Shown: positions 1-9,600, counted from the stretch's first letter. The stretch: 64,000 nucleotides of DNA from Extensimonas soli (GCF_029211265.1 NZ_JARGEL010000024.1:62001-126000); one strand, 5' to 3'. Notes: generated by a model not told the origin, from the letters alone. A program made the numbers and translations.

Positions 1-869
1 TGCTCGCAAGCCGCCCGCAGCGGCAGGTGGTGGAAGATTCCCCATCGCCCGGCACGGCGCCGGTGCTGCAGACGCAAGACCTGGGCGTGAGCTACCCCGT
101 GCCGCTGCCGGGCTGGCGCGGCTGGTTTCGCCAGGGGCGCTTCGAGGCCGTGCGCGGCGCCACGCTGCAGCTGCTGCCGGGGCGCACGCTGGGCGTGGTG
201 GGCGAATCGGGCTCGGGCAAATCCACGCTCGCGCAGGCCATCCTCGGGCTGCTGCCGCACACGGGCGACTTGCAGCTTGCCGGCCAGCGCTGGCAGCAGC
301 CGGCCACGCGCAACCTGCCCGTCAACCAGGCGCTGCGCCGGCGCGTGCAGGTGGTGTTCCAGGACCCGTTCTCGTCGCTCTCGCCGCGCCTCACGGTGGA
401 GGAGATCGTCGGCGAAGGGCTGCGCGTGCACGCGCCCGAGCTCGACGCGCCCGCGCGGCGCCAGCGTGTGCAGACCGCGCTCGCCGAAGTGGGCCTGACG
501 GCGGCGCAATACCCCGGCCTGCTCGCGCGCTACCCGCACGAATTCTCGGGTGGCCAGCGCCAGCGCATCGCGATTGCGCGCGCGTTGATCGTGCAGCCGC
601 ACATCCTCGTGCTCGACGAGCCCACGAGCGCGCTCGACGTCACCATCCAGCAGCAGGTGCTGAGCCTGCTGCAGCGCCTGCAGCGCGAAAAGGGCCTGAG
701 CTACCTGCTCATCACGCACGACGTGGAAGTGGTGCGCGCCATGGCGCACGAGGTGCTCGTGATGAAAGACGGCGCCGTGCTCGAATCCGGCCCCGCGCTG
801 CAAGTGCTGCGGGCGCCGCAGCATCCGTACACCCGGGGGCTGGTCGAGGCGGCGGGGCTGACGGATTGA
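1..869 (+). CDS. yejF: Peptide ABC transporter ATP-binding protein, C-terminal half (YejF-like), 5' end outside window
   Basis: The visible part is a complete oligopeptide-type ABC ATPase domain. It shows Walker A GESGSGKST, signature FSGGQRQRIAIARAL, Walker B ILVLDEPTSALD, and the Opp/Dpp tail QHPYTRGLVEAA. The frame stays open leftward to base 3, reading a stretch like the linker after the first ATPase domain of YejF. I therefore take this as the second half of a tandem-domain YejF of about 530 aa rather than a short protein starting at the GTG at 27. YejF energises uptake of small peptides and microcin C-type compounds with YejABE. A strong terminator follows at 954. The matching binding-protein gene (yejA-like) lies far away at 56148-57944. 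Alternative: a stand-alone OppF/DppF. Confidence 0.85.
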   Translation, partial: LASRPQRQVVEDSPSPGTAPVLQTQDLGVSYPVPLPGWRGWFRQGRFEAVRGATLQLLPGRTLGVVGESGSGKSTLAQAILGLLPHTGDLQLAGQRWQQPATRNLPVNQALRRRVQVVFQDPFSSLSPRLTVEEIVGEGLRVHAPELDAPARRQRVQTALAEVGLTAAQYPGLLARYPHEFSGGQRQRIAIARALIVQPHILVLDEPTSALDVTIQQQVLSLLQRLQREKGLSYLLITHDVEVVRAMAHEVLVMKDGAVLESGPALQVLRAPQHPYTRGLVEAAGLTD

Positions 870-953
870 GCCACGGCGCGGGCGTGCGGCTGCACTGGCG
901 ATTTGCTCTTTTGATTCGCTCTTTTTTCTGAAGCAAAAATGAGTGACGAAAAA

Positions 954-996
954 AGCGCCTTGTGCTTCACCATCAAGCACAAGGCGCTCTCTTTTT
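954..996. terminator. Bidirectional intrinsic terminator
   Basis: Perfect 14-bp inverted repeat (954-967 with 975-988) with a 7-nt loop. A T-rich run follows on the + strand and six A residues (949-954) precede it, giving a T-run on the other strand. It lies between the convergent ABC ATPase and metallophosphoesterase genes and can serve both. Confidence 0.9.
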
Positions 997-1061
997 TGCG
1001 TTAAAAACCAAAATTTTGGCAGCCTGCCGCGCATCGGCGGCAGACCTGCGCTACCGGCTGG

Positions 1062-2276
1062 CTACAGCTTGGGCTGCATGCGCTGCCACGAGAACGGGCC
1101 AAAGCTCGTGGCCGTGGCGGGGGCGCTGGTGCTGTAGTTGGGGTCCACCTTCAGCTTGAGCCACTCCAGCGGCATGGTGCTGCCGTGCACCGTAATACGG
1201 TGGAAGTTGGGCACGTTGTAGCCGTGGGGCTGGTTGGCGTAAGCGTCATCGCTGCAGGCCACGGCCGCAGCGCCCGAGCTGGGCTCGGCGATGCAGGGCG
1301 CGCCCTGGACGAGCGGATTGTCGGAGCGGTAGATGTGCGAGTCGCCGTTGAACAACAGCACCGGCTTGCCGTAGTCCTTGGCACGCTGGGCGATTTTGTC
1401 GATGAACTGCTGGTACTGGGCGATGTGGCTCGCCGTTTTGCCGTCCAGGTCCCACATGTCGGCCTGCAGCTGGATGACCACGGCGTAGTTCTGGTTGGCG
1501 ACCGCACGGTTGAAGGCGGTGTCGATCCAGCGCAGGTCTGCCGCCGTGCGGTTGGCCACCTCCTGCTTTTGGGCATCGCTCATGGCGGGCGCGCCGTACC
1601 AAGGGTCGGTGTCGTTGTTCGAGCCGCCCGGCATGTTCAGCGTGAAGACCAGCACGCCGGAGTTTTCGAACCAGACGTTTTCGACGTAGTTTTTGTCCGT
1701 CGGGTACTGCGGGTCGAACTCGGCGGCCTGGGTGTGCACGCTCATGCTGCCGCCCAGCGTCTTGCCCGGCTGCGCGAAGAAGATCGAGCGCACCAGGTCC
1801 AGGTTTTTGAGCGGGTCACCGCTGGCGTAGTCGATAGGGTTGCCGTTGGCGTCGAGCTTGTAGTCGATGGCGCCCGTCGCGCTGTTGTAGCTGCCGCCGC
1901 CTTCCTTGGCTTTGTGGCAGTCCGTCCACTCGTTGTCGCCCGGCGCGTACACCAGCGGATGCTTGAGGGCAGAAAACGCCGTGAAGATGGACTTGTCGTA
2001 ATCCTGCGTGCAGTATTGGCTGCCCGAGTGGATGTCACCCACGTGCAGGGCCATGGACACATCTGCGTCGGTGTCCAGCGCCTTCAGATAGGCGGGCAAG
2101 GCGGTGGATTGCGCGGTGTCCGTCGGGCTGGTGCCGTAAGGCACGTCGCCGATCACGGCCATGGTGAAAGGGTCGTTGCCGCCGCCGCCACCGCCGCATG
2201 CGGTAAGGGCCAGTGCGGCAGCACAGGCCAGCGGGGTGGCAAGTTTCAGGAAGGGTTTCGGGCTTTTGCGTGTCAT
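1062..2276 (-). CDS. Exported lipoprotein metallophosphoesterase
   Basis: 404 aa. The ATG at 2276 gives a clean lipoprotein signal peptide (lysine-rich start, Ala/Leu core, lipobox LTAC with Cys at residue 27, then a glycine run). The 107 in-frame codons upstream are not protein-like. Metallophosphoesterase motifs appear in order: GDVPYG, HVGDIHSG, PGDNEWTDC and, near the C terminus, NGDSHIY in place of the usual GHSH. This is a calcineurin-like two-metal hydrolase fold, probably anchored in the outer membrane facing the periplasm. Substrate is unknown. It diverges from the DUF4382 lipoprotein at 2609; a strong hairpin (2302-2343) lies in its probable 5' leader. The start codon has only a weak ribosome-binding sequence. 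Confidence 0.8.
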   Translation of the reverse strand: MTRKSPKPFLKLATPLACAAALALTACGGGGGGNDPFTMAVIGDVPYGTSPTDTAQSTALPAYLKALDTDADVSMALHVGDIHSGSQYCTQDYDKSIFTAFSALKHPLVYAPGDNEWTDCHKAKEGGGSYNSATGAIDYKLDANGNPIDYASGDPLKNLDLVRSIFFAQPGKTLGGSMSVHTQAAEFDPQYPTDKNYVENVWFENSGVLVFTLNMPGGSNNDTDPWYGAPAMSDAQKQEVANRTAADLRWIDTAFNRAVANQNYAVVIQLQADMWDLDGKTASHIAQYQQFIDKIAQRAKDYGKPVLLFNGDSHIYRSDNPLVQGAPCIAEPSSGAAAVACSDDAYANQPHGYNVPNFHRITVHGSTMPLEWLKLKVDPNYSTSAPATATSFGPFSWQRMQPKL

Positions 2277-2301
2277 GGTTTTAGCCTGGGGTGGATGAAT
2301 G

Positions 2302-2343
2302 AAACGCAGCAGGCACGCCGTGGAGCGTGCCTGCTGCGTTTTT
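2302..2343. promoter_or_regulatory. Perfect 17-bp hairpin in a divergent intergenic region
   Basis: Bases 2302-2318 pair exactly with 2325-2341 around a 6-nt loop, and the + strand continues with T residues to 2343. It has the form of an intrinsic terminator but sits 26 bp upstream of the minus-strand phosphoesterase start, not downstream of any gene. The surrounding 332-bp gap (2277-2608) is the divergent promoter region; apart from the hairpin I see no gene in it. Confidence 0.6.
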
Positions 2344-2608
2344 GATGGTGCAAGCCGTTCATGACAGCGGCATGAACCGGGGGGTCTTGCCGATAGGTCG
2401 TCCCTATTGGATCGCCAGTGTTTCGCCATACGCACAGAAAACACCCGGCAAACCCCCTGGTTGCCTGCGTAACATGCGCTCACGCAGAGTTGCCGCCATC
2501 CCCCTAAACTGCGCTGCCCCGTGCTCCCGATGGCAGAGCACAGGGCATGCTCCGCGGCAGCCCGATGGTTCAATGGCCGCGGCAAATCATCCACCAAAGA
2601 GGGACACC

Positions 2609-3778
2609 ATGACCATGAAATTGCTCCGAAATCTGAAGCTCGCTGTGGGCGGCATCCTCATCGCCGGGCTGGCCGCCTGCGGGGGCGGCGGGGGTGACGG
2701 GGGCAGTGCCGGCACGGGCACCCTGCGCCTCGCGGTGACCGATGCCCCTGCGTGCGGCTACGACGCCGTCAACGTGACGATCCAGAAAGTCCGCGTACAC
2801 CAGAGCATCAGCGCCGGCGAGACCGACCCCGGCTGGTCGGAGCTCACGCTCAACCCCGCCGTGCGCCTGGACCTGCTCGGCCTGACCAACGGCGTGCTGT
2901 ACGAACTGGGCCAGCTGCCCTTGCCCACGGGCAAATACACGCAGATGCGGCTGGTGCTGGCCGCCAACGGCGGGGCGCAGCCACTGGCCAACTCCGTCTG
3001 GCCCACGGACGGCAAAGAGGTCGCGCTCAAGACGCCGAGCGGGCAGCAGTCGGGGGTCAAGGCCAACATCAACATCGACATCGGCCCCAACCAGATGGCC
3101 GACTTCGTGCTCGACTTCGACGCCTGCAAGTCCATCGTTTCGGCCGGCGCCTCGGGGCAGTACCTGCTCAAACCCGTGGTAGCGGTGATTCCGCGCTATA
3201 TCTCGGGCGTGCTGGGTTATGTCGATCCCGCCGTGGGCGGCGGGGTTGCCGGCGTCTCGCTGCAGCAAAGCGACGGCACCATCGTCAAGGCCACCACGCC
3301 CGATGCCAATGGCAAGTTCCTGCTGCAACCCGTGGCGCCGGGTAGTTACACCCTCGTCATGACGGCGCCAGGACGCACTACTGCGGTAGTCACCGGCGTT
3401 CCGGTCACGGCGCAGACCGTAACACCCATCGCCCCGATTGCCTTGCCACCACCTTCGGGCACGGCAACTGCCACCGTCACGGCACCTCCCGACACTCTGG
3501 TGCGCGCCATGCAGCCTCTCACGATAGGGGGCACCGTGGAAGTCGCCGGGCAGCTCGTGGACGGTGTGACGGGCGGCTACTCCTTCCTGCTGCCCGTGGC
3601 CGCGCCCTGGGTCGCCGCCTATGCGCCGGCCCCCACAGCGCTGGTCTTCAGCCCCGACAACGGCGCGGCTGCGCACTACACGCTGCGGGCCAGCCTGAGC
3701 GGCTACGCGGACAAGGTGGTGACACTGCCAGCGCTCACGGCGGGCAGCAGCAGCACCACGAATTTCGTGTTTCCTTGA
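2609..3778 (+). CDS. DUF4382 domain lipoprotein
   Basis: 389 aa. The ATG at 2609 follows an AGAGGG Shine-Dalgarno sequence. The signal peptide ends in lipobox LAAC (Cys 24), followed by a glycine-rich linker. Residues ~35-190 match the DUF4382 pattern: it opens TGTLRLAVTDAP, then VNVTIQKVRVH, then a beta-rich region with DLLGL and DIGPNQ. About residues 205-270 form a carboxypeptidase-regulatory-like/transthyretin-like fold (DANGKFLLQPVAPGSYTL), and a further beta domain closes the protein. Function of DUF4382 is unknown; such proteins are envelope lipoproteins. An isolated gene; the MITE at 3818 lies just downstream. Confidence 0.8.
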   Translation: MTMKLLRNLKLAVGGILIAGLAACGGGGGDGGSAGTGTLRLAVTDAPACGYDAVNVTIQKVRVHQSISAGETDPGWSELTLNPAVRLDLLGLTNGVLYELGQLPLPTGKYTQMRLVLAANGGAQPLANSVWPTDGKEVALKTPSGQQSGVKANINIDIGPNQMADFVLDFDACKSIVSAGASGQYLLKPVVAVIPRYISGVLGYVDPAVGGGVAGVSLQQSDGTIVKATTPDANGKFLLQPVAPGSYTLVMTAPGRTTAVVTGVPVTAQTVTPIAPIALPPPSGTATATVTAPPDTLVRAMQPLTIGGTVEVAGQLVDGVTGGYSFLLPVAAPWVAAYAPAPTALVFSPDNGAAAHYTLRASLSGYADKVVTLPALTAGSSSTTNFVFP

Positions 3779-3817
3779 ACCGCGCTTGGCGACGCCCTGG
3801 CTCAATGCGACTCTGCG

Positions 3818-3983
3818 CTAGTGTAGTGTTTGATGCTTGATGCGACAAATAAAACCGATGGATTTTTGGTCTGGGCAAGGCGCAAACTGCAGCGATACCG
3901 GGTGGTATCGCGAGGATTTGCAACGCGGCCCGGGCCGAAAAGACGCGGTTTTATGTCGCAGATAGCGTCGAACACTACACTAG
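3818..3983. mobile_element. MITE copy 1 (IS630-like, non-autonomous)
   Basis: A 162-bp element between two CTAG tetranucleotides (3818-3821 and 3980-3983). The first and last ~16 bases are near-perfect inverted repeats (CTAGTGTAGTGTT...), and imperfect complementarity extends to about 38-40 bp. No transposase is encoded. Copy 2 at 22032-22197 has the same length and differs at only two positions (T/C near 3831, T/C near 3888). The CTAG target with TA duplication is the IS630/Tc1 habit, so I infer mobilisation in trans by an IS630-family transposase. This copy lies in the gap between the DUF4382 gene and the 4047-4670 gene. A 62-aa frame in it is not a gene. Confidence 0.88.
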
Positions 3984-4046
3984 TGTGCTGCACTGCAAAT
4001 TGCCGCACGCAATGAAATCGATGGATTCGCGCGATTTCGTGTGCGC

Positions 4047-4670
4047 TTATTTGCCGGGCAGCTCACCAGGCTCGACGACGATGGCCACCGAGCGCGTGAT
4101 GCGCGCCTTGACCTGGTCGCCGACCTTGACGCTGTCCAGGCGCTTGGGGTCGCGCACATGCACGTCGTACAGGCGGTCGTTGGCGTCGTGCAAGGTGACG
4201 ACGCTGCGCGCGCGGTCCACGGCCTCGACGTTGGCGACCACGTTGATGCTCTGGCGTGCGAGGCCGCCGGGCTGGCCTTCGGCCAAGGGACGCTCGCCCA
4301 CGCGCTCGACGCGCTCGCGCACGCCCGAGCCGCTCTTGGCCAGCTCCAGCGCGATGCTCACGTGGTAGCGCACGTGCACCATGTCGCCGCGCTGGATTTT
4401 TTCAAGGTTTTGCACCTCGGGGCCGACCTGGTAGATCGAATACCCGCCGTTGGGCCGCTTGATCACGACCTGGCGCGCGTCGGCATCGACATCGACCACC
4501 AGACCGGTGCCGCTGACGGTGACGCTGTTCAGGGCACTGTCCTCGACCTGGTGGTGCCGGTACGCCGCATGGGGCTTTTGCGCCAGCGCCGCAGGCGCGG
4601 CCACGCCGAGCGCGGCCGCCAGGGCCAGCGCCGACGCGAGCGGGAATGTGCGGGTTTGCGTCTTCATCAT
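4047..4670 (-). CDS. Exported protein with two copies of a ~60-residue beta domain
   Basis: 207 aa from the first ATG; the ATG directly after it, at 4667, has better spacing from the AAGGAG sequence. The N-terminal signal peptide ends near PAALAQ, so the product is periplasmic. The mature protein has two similar halves. The first runs from VTVSGTGLVVDVDADARQVV to GDMVHVRYHVSIALEL. The second runs from INVVANVEAVDRARSVVTL to GDQVKARITRSVAIVVEP. Each has the order strand, D-A-D/R-A-R turn, VV strand, G-D-x-V, S-x-A. I do not recognise a named family; the halves resemble small OB/SH3-like barrels. Neighbours give no functional hint. Confidence 0.65.
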   Translation of the reverse strand: MMKTQTRTFPLASALALAAALGVAAPAALAQKPHAAYRHHQVEDSALNSVTVSGTGLVVDVDADARQVVIKRPNGGYSIYQVGPEVQNLEKIQRGDMVHVRYHVSIALELAKSGSGVRERVERVGERPLAEGQPGGLARQSINVVANVEAVDRARSVVTLHDANDRLYDVHVRDPKRLDSVKVGDQVKARITRSVAIVVEPGELPGK

Positions 4671-4726
4671 TTGCTCCTTGCAGTGGAAAAGCGAGTTGAG
4701 AAAGGAAAGCGGCGCACAGGCTTGCC

Positions 4727-6484
4727 TCAAAGAAAGGCGCCTGCGCCAGAGCACGAGGGTGATTCTGCCCCTCCAGTGTCTTGCATCCATGCAAGCAGTT
4801 GTTCAGGCGGCATGGCCTTGGCAAGCAGCCAGCCCTGGTAATGGTCGCAACCTGCAGCTTGCAGAAAATCGAGCTGCTCCTGCGTTTCCACCCCCTCGGC
4901 CACCACCTCCAGGCCCAGCTCGTGCGCAAGCGCAATGATGCTTTGCACGAGCAGGACATCCTTGGTCTGGTGCGGCAGGCGATGCACAAAGCTGCGATCG
5001 ATCTTGAGCCGGCGCACGGGCAACATCTGCAGGTACGCAAGAGACGAATGCCCGGTGCCGAAGTCGTCCAGCGCCAGGCCGATGTCCTGCGTTGCCAGCT
5101 GGCTCAGCAACTCGACGGCATTTTGCGGATCGGTCATTGCCTGCGACTCGGTGATTTCGAGCTCTATGGCCGAAGGCCCGAGGCCTTTGGCCTTCAGGAG
5201 TTCGGACAAGCGCGTCGCCAGGTTGGACTCGCGCAGCTGGTGCGCCGAAAGGTTGATGCCCATTTGCAGCGACACACCTTGCGCGGCCCATTGCGCCTGT
5301 TGCGCCAGGGCGGTTTCGAGCACCCAGTCGCCCAGCGTCAGAATCAGGCCCGAGGCTTCGGCGACGGGGACGAAGCGGTCGGGCCCCACGCTGCCCAGCA
5401 CCGCATCGTCCCAGCGCAGCAGCGCCTCCACCGACGTGATGCGTCCGCTGCGCAAGTCCATCTGCGGCTGGTAGTGCAGCTGCAGGCTCTTTTCCTTGAG
5501 CGCGAGCCGCAGCCTGTCCTGCAAGGCGGCGCGCTCCTCGATGCGTTGCCCCATCTCGGGCCGGTACAGGGCGTAATTGCCGCCCTGGTTCGTTTTGGCA
5601 TGGGCCAGCGCCATGAACGCGCAACGCACCAGCGATCTGGCGTCGTCCCTGGCGTCCTGCGGAAAGCGCGCTGCGCCCAGCGCACCACTGATTTCGATGA
5701 GGGTGTCGCCTTGCACCTGAAACGGCTCTGCCAGGCTCGCCTGGATGCCCTGCAGCGTGCGCTCGAGCGCGGCGTCGTGCTGCACGTCCGGCAAAAAGAT
5801 GGCAAATGTATTGCCGCCGAAGTGCCCCAGCATCCCCCCGACACTCAGGATGCTGCGCATTCTGTAGGCCGTCTCGAGCAAGACCTGGTCGCCCGCCTCG
5901 AGCCCATGGCCGTCGTTCACGCGCTGGAAGTCGTTCAAGTCCACCAGCACCACGGCCATGTGCCGTTCAGGCGCTGTGACCATGGCCAGCTGCAACGACT
6001 GCTCGAACTGCCAGCGGTTGACCAGGCCGGTCAGCGCGTCATGCCTTGCCATGAAATGCACCTGCGCCTGCATGTGCCGCATGCCCGAGGCGTCGCGCAC
6101 GAAGGCCAGGGCAAACGGCTGGCCATTCAGTACGCAATGCCCCAGGGTGACTTCGACGGGCAGCTTGGAGCCCCCGGGGCGCGGAACATGCAGATTGCGC
6201 AGCCAGCCCACGGGGCGGGCCGAGGGTCTGGCAAAAAATCTTGCCAGCCACTTCGCATGCAAATGGCGCACGCTGGCGGGCAGCAGCACGTCCAACGGCC
6301 GGCCCAGCAACTGCGCGCGCGTGCGGCCCGCGATTTTTTCCAGCGCCGCGTTCACCAGCTGAATGTGGCCAGCGCGATCGACCAGCAACACGCCATCGGG
6401 TGCGGCCTCCAGGAGGGTGCGCTCCAACAGTCCATCCTGCGGGCCTGCGAAAAAGCTGGTCGCAGCGGCTGCTTTGTCGGTCAT
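4727..6484 (-). CDS. PAS-GGDEF-EAL c-di-GMP phosphodiesterase with degenerate GGDEF
   Basis: 585 aa. The ATG at 6484 begins directly before a PAS domain (residues ~25-140). A GGDEF domain follows (RHDALTGLVNRWQFEQ), but its active-site loop reads GGNTF around residue 221 instead of GG[D/E]EF, so cyclase activity is unlikely. The EAL domain (~residues 335-580) keeps the metal and substrate residues: EALLRW, NLSAHQL, ELEITES, DDFGTGHSSL, LKIDRSFV and EGVET. It should hydrolyse c-di-GMP, perhaps with the GGDEF domain as a GTP sensor. No transmembrane segment is seen, so it is cytosolic. The gene stands alone. Confidence 0.87.
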   Translation of the reverse strand: MTDKAAAATSFFAGPQDGLLERTLLEAAPDGVLLVDRAGHIQLVNAALEKIAGRTRAQLLGRPLDVLLPASVRHLHAKWLARFFARPSARPVGWLRNLHVPRPGGSKLPVEVTLGHCVLNGQPFALAFVRDASGMRHMQAQVHFMARHDALTGLVNRWQFEQSLQLAMVTAPERHMAVVLVDLNDFQRVNDGHGLEAGDQVLLETAYRMRSILSVGGMLGHFGGNTFAIFLPDVQHDAALERTLQGIQASLAEPFQVQGDTLIEISGALGAARFPQDARDDARSLVRCAFMALAHAKTNQGGNYALYRPEMGQRIEERAALQDRLRLALKEKSLQLHYQPQMDLRSGRITSVEALLRWDDAVLGSVGPDRFVPVAEASGLILTLGDWVLETALAQQAQWAAQGVSLQMGINLSAHQLRESNLATRLSELLKAKGLGPSAIELEITESQAMTDPQNAVELLSQLATQDIGLALDDFGTGHSSLAYLQMLPVRRLKIDRSFVHRLPHQTKDVLLVQSIIALAHELGLEVVAEGVETQEQLDFLQAAGCDHYQGWLLAKAMPPEQLLAWMQDTGGAESPSCSGAGAFL

Positions 6485-6624
6485 GGCAAGGCTCGGTCGT
6501 GGGAGTGCTGGAGAGTGGAAACAGAGCATACCCTGCAAAAGCTGCAGCACGCAGCCCGCATGGCTCCTATGCGACACACCCTGCTTTGCCTGCTTTCCTG
6601 CACCGAGAAAAAACTCTCATAACG

Positions 6625-6668
6625 ATAGCTTCTTACGCTTACAGACAAGGCGCAAAAGGCCATTTTCA
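6625..6668 (+). repeat. Dispersed ~44-nt motif, copy A
   Basis: Begins ATAGCTTCTTACGCTT and ends AAAGGCCATTTTCA. It has the same length, start and end as the copy at 20465-20508, and is related to those at 58815-58858 (reverse) and 62059-62104. It lies between the EAL gene start and the 3' end of the restriction-modification gene, overlapping that stop codon. Confidence 0.6.
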
Positions 6669-9600
6669 CCCCTGCAGCAGCGGCAAAAGCGCCAGGATGT
6701 CTTGCCGCGTGCGGTAGTGGCCGCAGGCGCGTTCGTCCTGCTCGCGCACGATGGGGAAGGCGTCGAGGATGTGGGCCGCGTCGTCGGCGCCCAGGCCGTA
6801 GAGGTGGAAAAAGAGCGCGTCGAGCGCCGTCAGGCGCGCGCGGCGCTGCGCATCGTCCCAGGCGATGGGCGCGAGCGGCTGGCCGGCGGCGTCCACGTAG
6901 CCGAGGTCGCGCGCGAACGGGGCCAGATCGTGCGCGGTGTAGCTGAGGGCCAGCACCTGCGGCACGACGAAGTCGGCCACCGTGGGCTGCGCGTGGTGGC
7001 CGTTCATGAGCCCCGCGGCGCGCATCGCGGTGGCGAACGCGGCCGGCAGCGGGGCGTCGAAGCGCTCGGGGGCGATGACGGGGAGTTGTTCGAGGATGAA
7101 CAGGTTGATGGTCTGCCCTTGCAGCTTCTGACGCAACACGAAATCTAAGGCAAACGCATTGAAATTGGCTGCCAGCAGGCTGGCAACGCGCGCCGCTGAC
7201 TGTGGGGTTTGTGCCTGCGGAATCAGCAACGGCACTTTATTGCCAAAACCTACGCCGGGCAGAATCGCGGCGATCATGCTGCGGACATTGGTGGGCGCGG
7301 TAATTTCCTTGTAACCCAGCGCCCAATCCCAAGGATTGACTTTGGTTTCTTCTGCACGCACGAAGAATTGCGGATGCGGAAAACGCTCAGGATCGACTTT
7401 CTCGTGCAGTTCGATAGGCCGCTGCTGCGCCGCGCGGTGCAAATTGTCCAGATTCACCACCACGTCCGCCGCGCGGTGGTCGAACATTTGCACCATCTTG
7501 CCTTCGTACAGCGGCAGCGCCCATTCATCCCCCTTGCGCCAGCGGTTCAGCGGCCCGATTTGCCAGCCGGCGGCGCGCAGTTCCTCGGGTTTGAGGAACT
7601 TGCCGGAGTCGTTGGTCATGTCGAACATGCGCATGTAGCGCACCGGCCAGGCGCGCTGCTCGGGCTGCGCGCCGTGCGCGTGGCGCACCAGCACGGGGTG
7701 CTGGGCGTACAGGCGCAGGGTGATGTCGGCGTCGCGCCGGTGGCGGAAGATCGGGGCCGCGCCGGTGTTGGGGTTGACGCGCGCAAAGTCTTCGGCGCTG
7801 AGTTGCAGCGTGCGCTCGGGCTCGGTGTCGAGCTCGTGCAGGCTGTGCAGATAAAACGCGCAGCGTGTGTGCGCAAAGCGCCGCTGCGGCCCGCCGAACA
7901 GCAGCACGCAGAACTTGAAGCTCGCGTGCACGTCGGGGAAAAAGACTTTGCGGTTTTCAAAGTCGAACAGCGCGCCCAGCCGCCCGCTGCTGCTCAGGCC
8001 GCTGAAAAAGGGCGCGGCGCCTTTGTCGGCGGCGATGCCGCTGGGCGTGACCAGCGCCACCATGCCGCCCGGCGCGGCCAGGGTTTGCGCGCGCTCGACG
8101 AACAGGCTGTAAAGGTTCAGATCGCCGCCGCCCAGCAGCGGGTAGTCGCCGCTGCCGAGCTTGCCGTTGCCCAGCACGCGCGCCTGCGTTTCGGCGCGGG
8201 CGCTGGCCTCCTGGTACTGCTGCCACAAGTCCGTGTGGGCATGCGCGCCGCTTGCGGTCTGCGACAGCGGCGCGTGCTTGAGCGCGTCAATCATGCGGCG
8301 GCGGTCGGCGGCGCGCGGCTGCGCGGCGATGGCGCGGTCGCGCTCGGCAAACCATTCGACCTCCTGCAGCTTGATGCGGTCCCACGGCGGGTTGCCCAGC
8401 ACCACGTCGAAGCCGCCGCGCGCGCCCGGCCCGAACACGGTGGGAAAGCTCGTCCACCAGTGGAAGAAGGTCTCGCGCGCGGCCAGCGCCCGCGCCTCGC
8501 GCATGAGCGCGTTGGCGGCCTGGGTGTCGGGGTCGGCAGGGTCGGCGCCCTCGATTTCGCCGCGCAGCAGCGTGGCGGGCAGGTTGACCTGCGGCGCGAG
8601 CAGGCGGCGCAGCGCGGCCAGGCGCTCGGGCTGGTCTTTGAGCAGGCGCGCGAGCTGCGCGGGTTTGTCCACCGGCCAGCCGGGGATGAGCCAGCGCAGC
8701 GCGCGCCAGAAGTCGAGCACGGCGTGGATGGGCGCGAGCTGCGCCTGCGCCTCCTCGGCCAGGCGCTGCGACTGGTGCACTTCGCCGATGTCGGCGTCGG
8801 TCAGGTCGGCCACCTGCGCGAGCGCCTGCGCGGCGAGCTTGAGGCGCTGCAGCTCGCCCTGCTGGAACAGCGTGCCCAGCTGCTGCAGGCCGCGCTCGAC
8901 GGCGTCGAAGCGCTCGCCGTGCAGGCTGTCGCCGGTTTGCAGGTGGTGGTCGAGGAAGGACAGCGGCGCGCCCACGGTGAAGGTGTGCAGCCACAGCGCG
9001 GTCTTGGCCAGCTCCACGGCCATGGGGTTCTTGTCCACGCCGAAGATGCACTTCTTGAGGATCATGCGGCGCACGATGTGCCGGTCGTCGAGCTGCGCCT
9101 CGTCGAGTGCCCAGCCGTGCGCGCCGGCGTTGGTGCGGATGCCGCGGCGGATGTGCGCCAGCCGCGCGAGCACGGGGCTTTGCCACGGGCGGCCCTGCTC
9201 CACCAGGTGCGCCGACCAGGGCTGCGCGGCAATGCGCAGGCTTGCGGCGGCGCTGGCTTCGAGCACGCGGTCGGCCAGGTCATCGACGAGCGCCACCAGA
9301 AAGTGCCCGCTGCCCATGGCCGGGTCACAAATCTTGCATTCGAGCAGCGCGCTGGCCGGGTCGAGCTGGTCGAGCAGCTCCCATTCGGCGGGGTTGAGGG
9401 CGCTTTTTTTGCTCCACTTTTGCAACTGCTCCTCGAGCGCCTGCATGCGCTCGGCGGCCAAAAGGCCCACGGATTCGCGCAGCACCAGGTGCACCAGTTC
9501 GTCGTGCGTGTAGTAGCTGCCCGAGACCTTGCGCGCAAAGCTCGCGGGCAGCGCCACGAGGCGGTCGAGTTCGGGCTTGTCCTTGTAGCTGTCGCGCGCC

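Noticed and set aside
3735-3923. 62-aa frame repeated in both MITE copies
   Set aside because: Present only because the repeat is; no ribosome site and no protein similarity I can recognise.
4781-6622. 613-aa open frame on the + strand
   Set aside because: Antisense of the EAL protein gene; His/Gln/Arg-rich low-information sequence.
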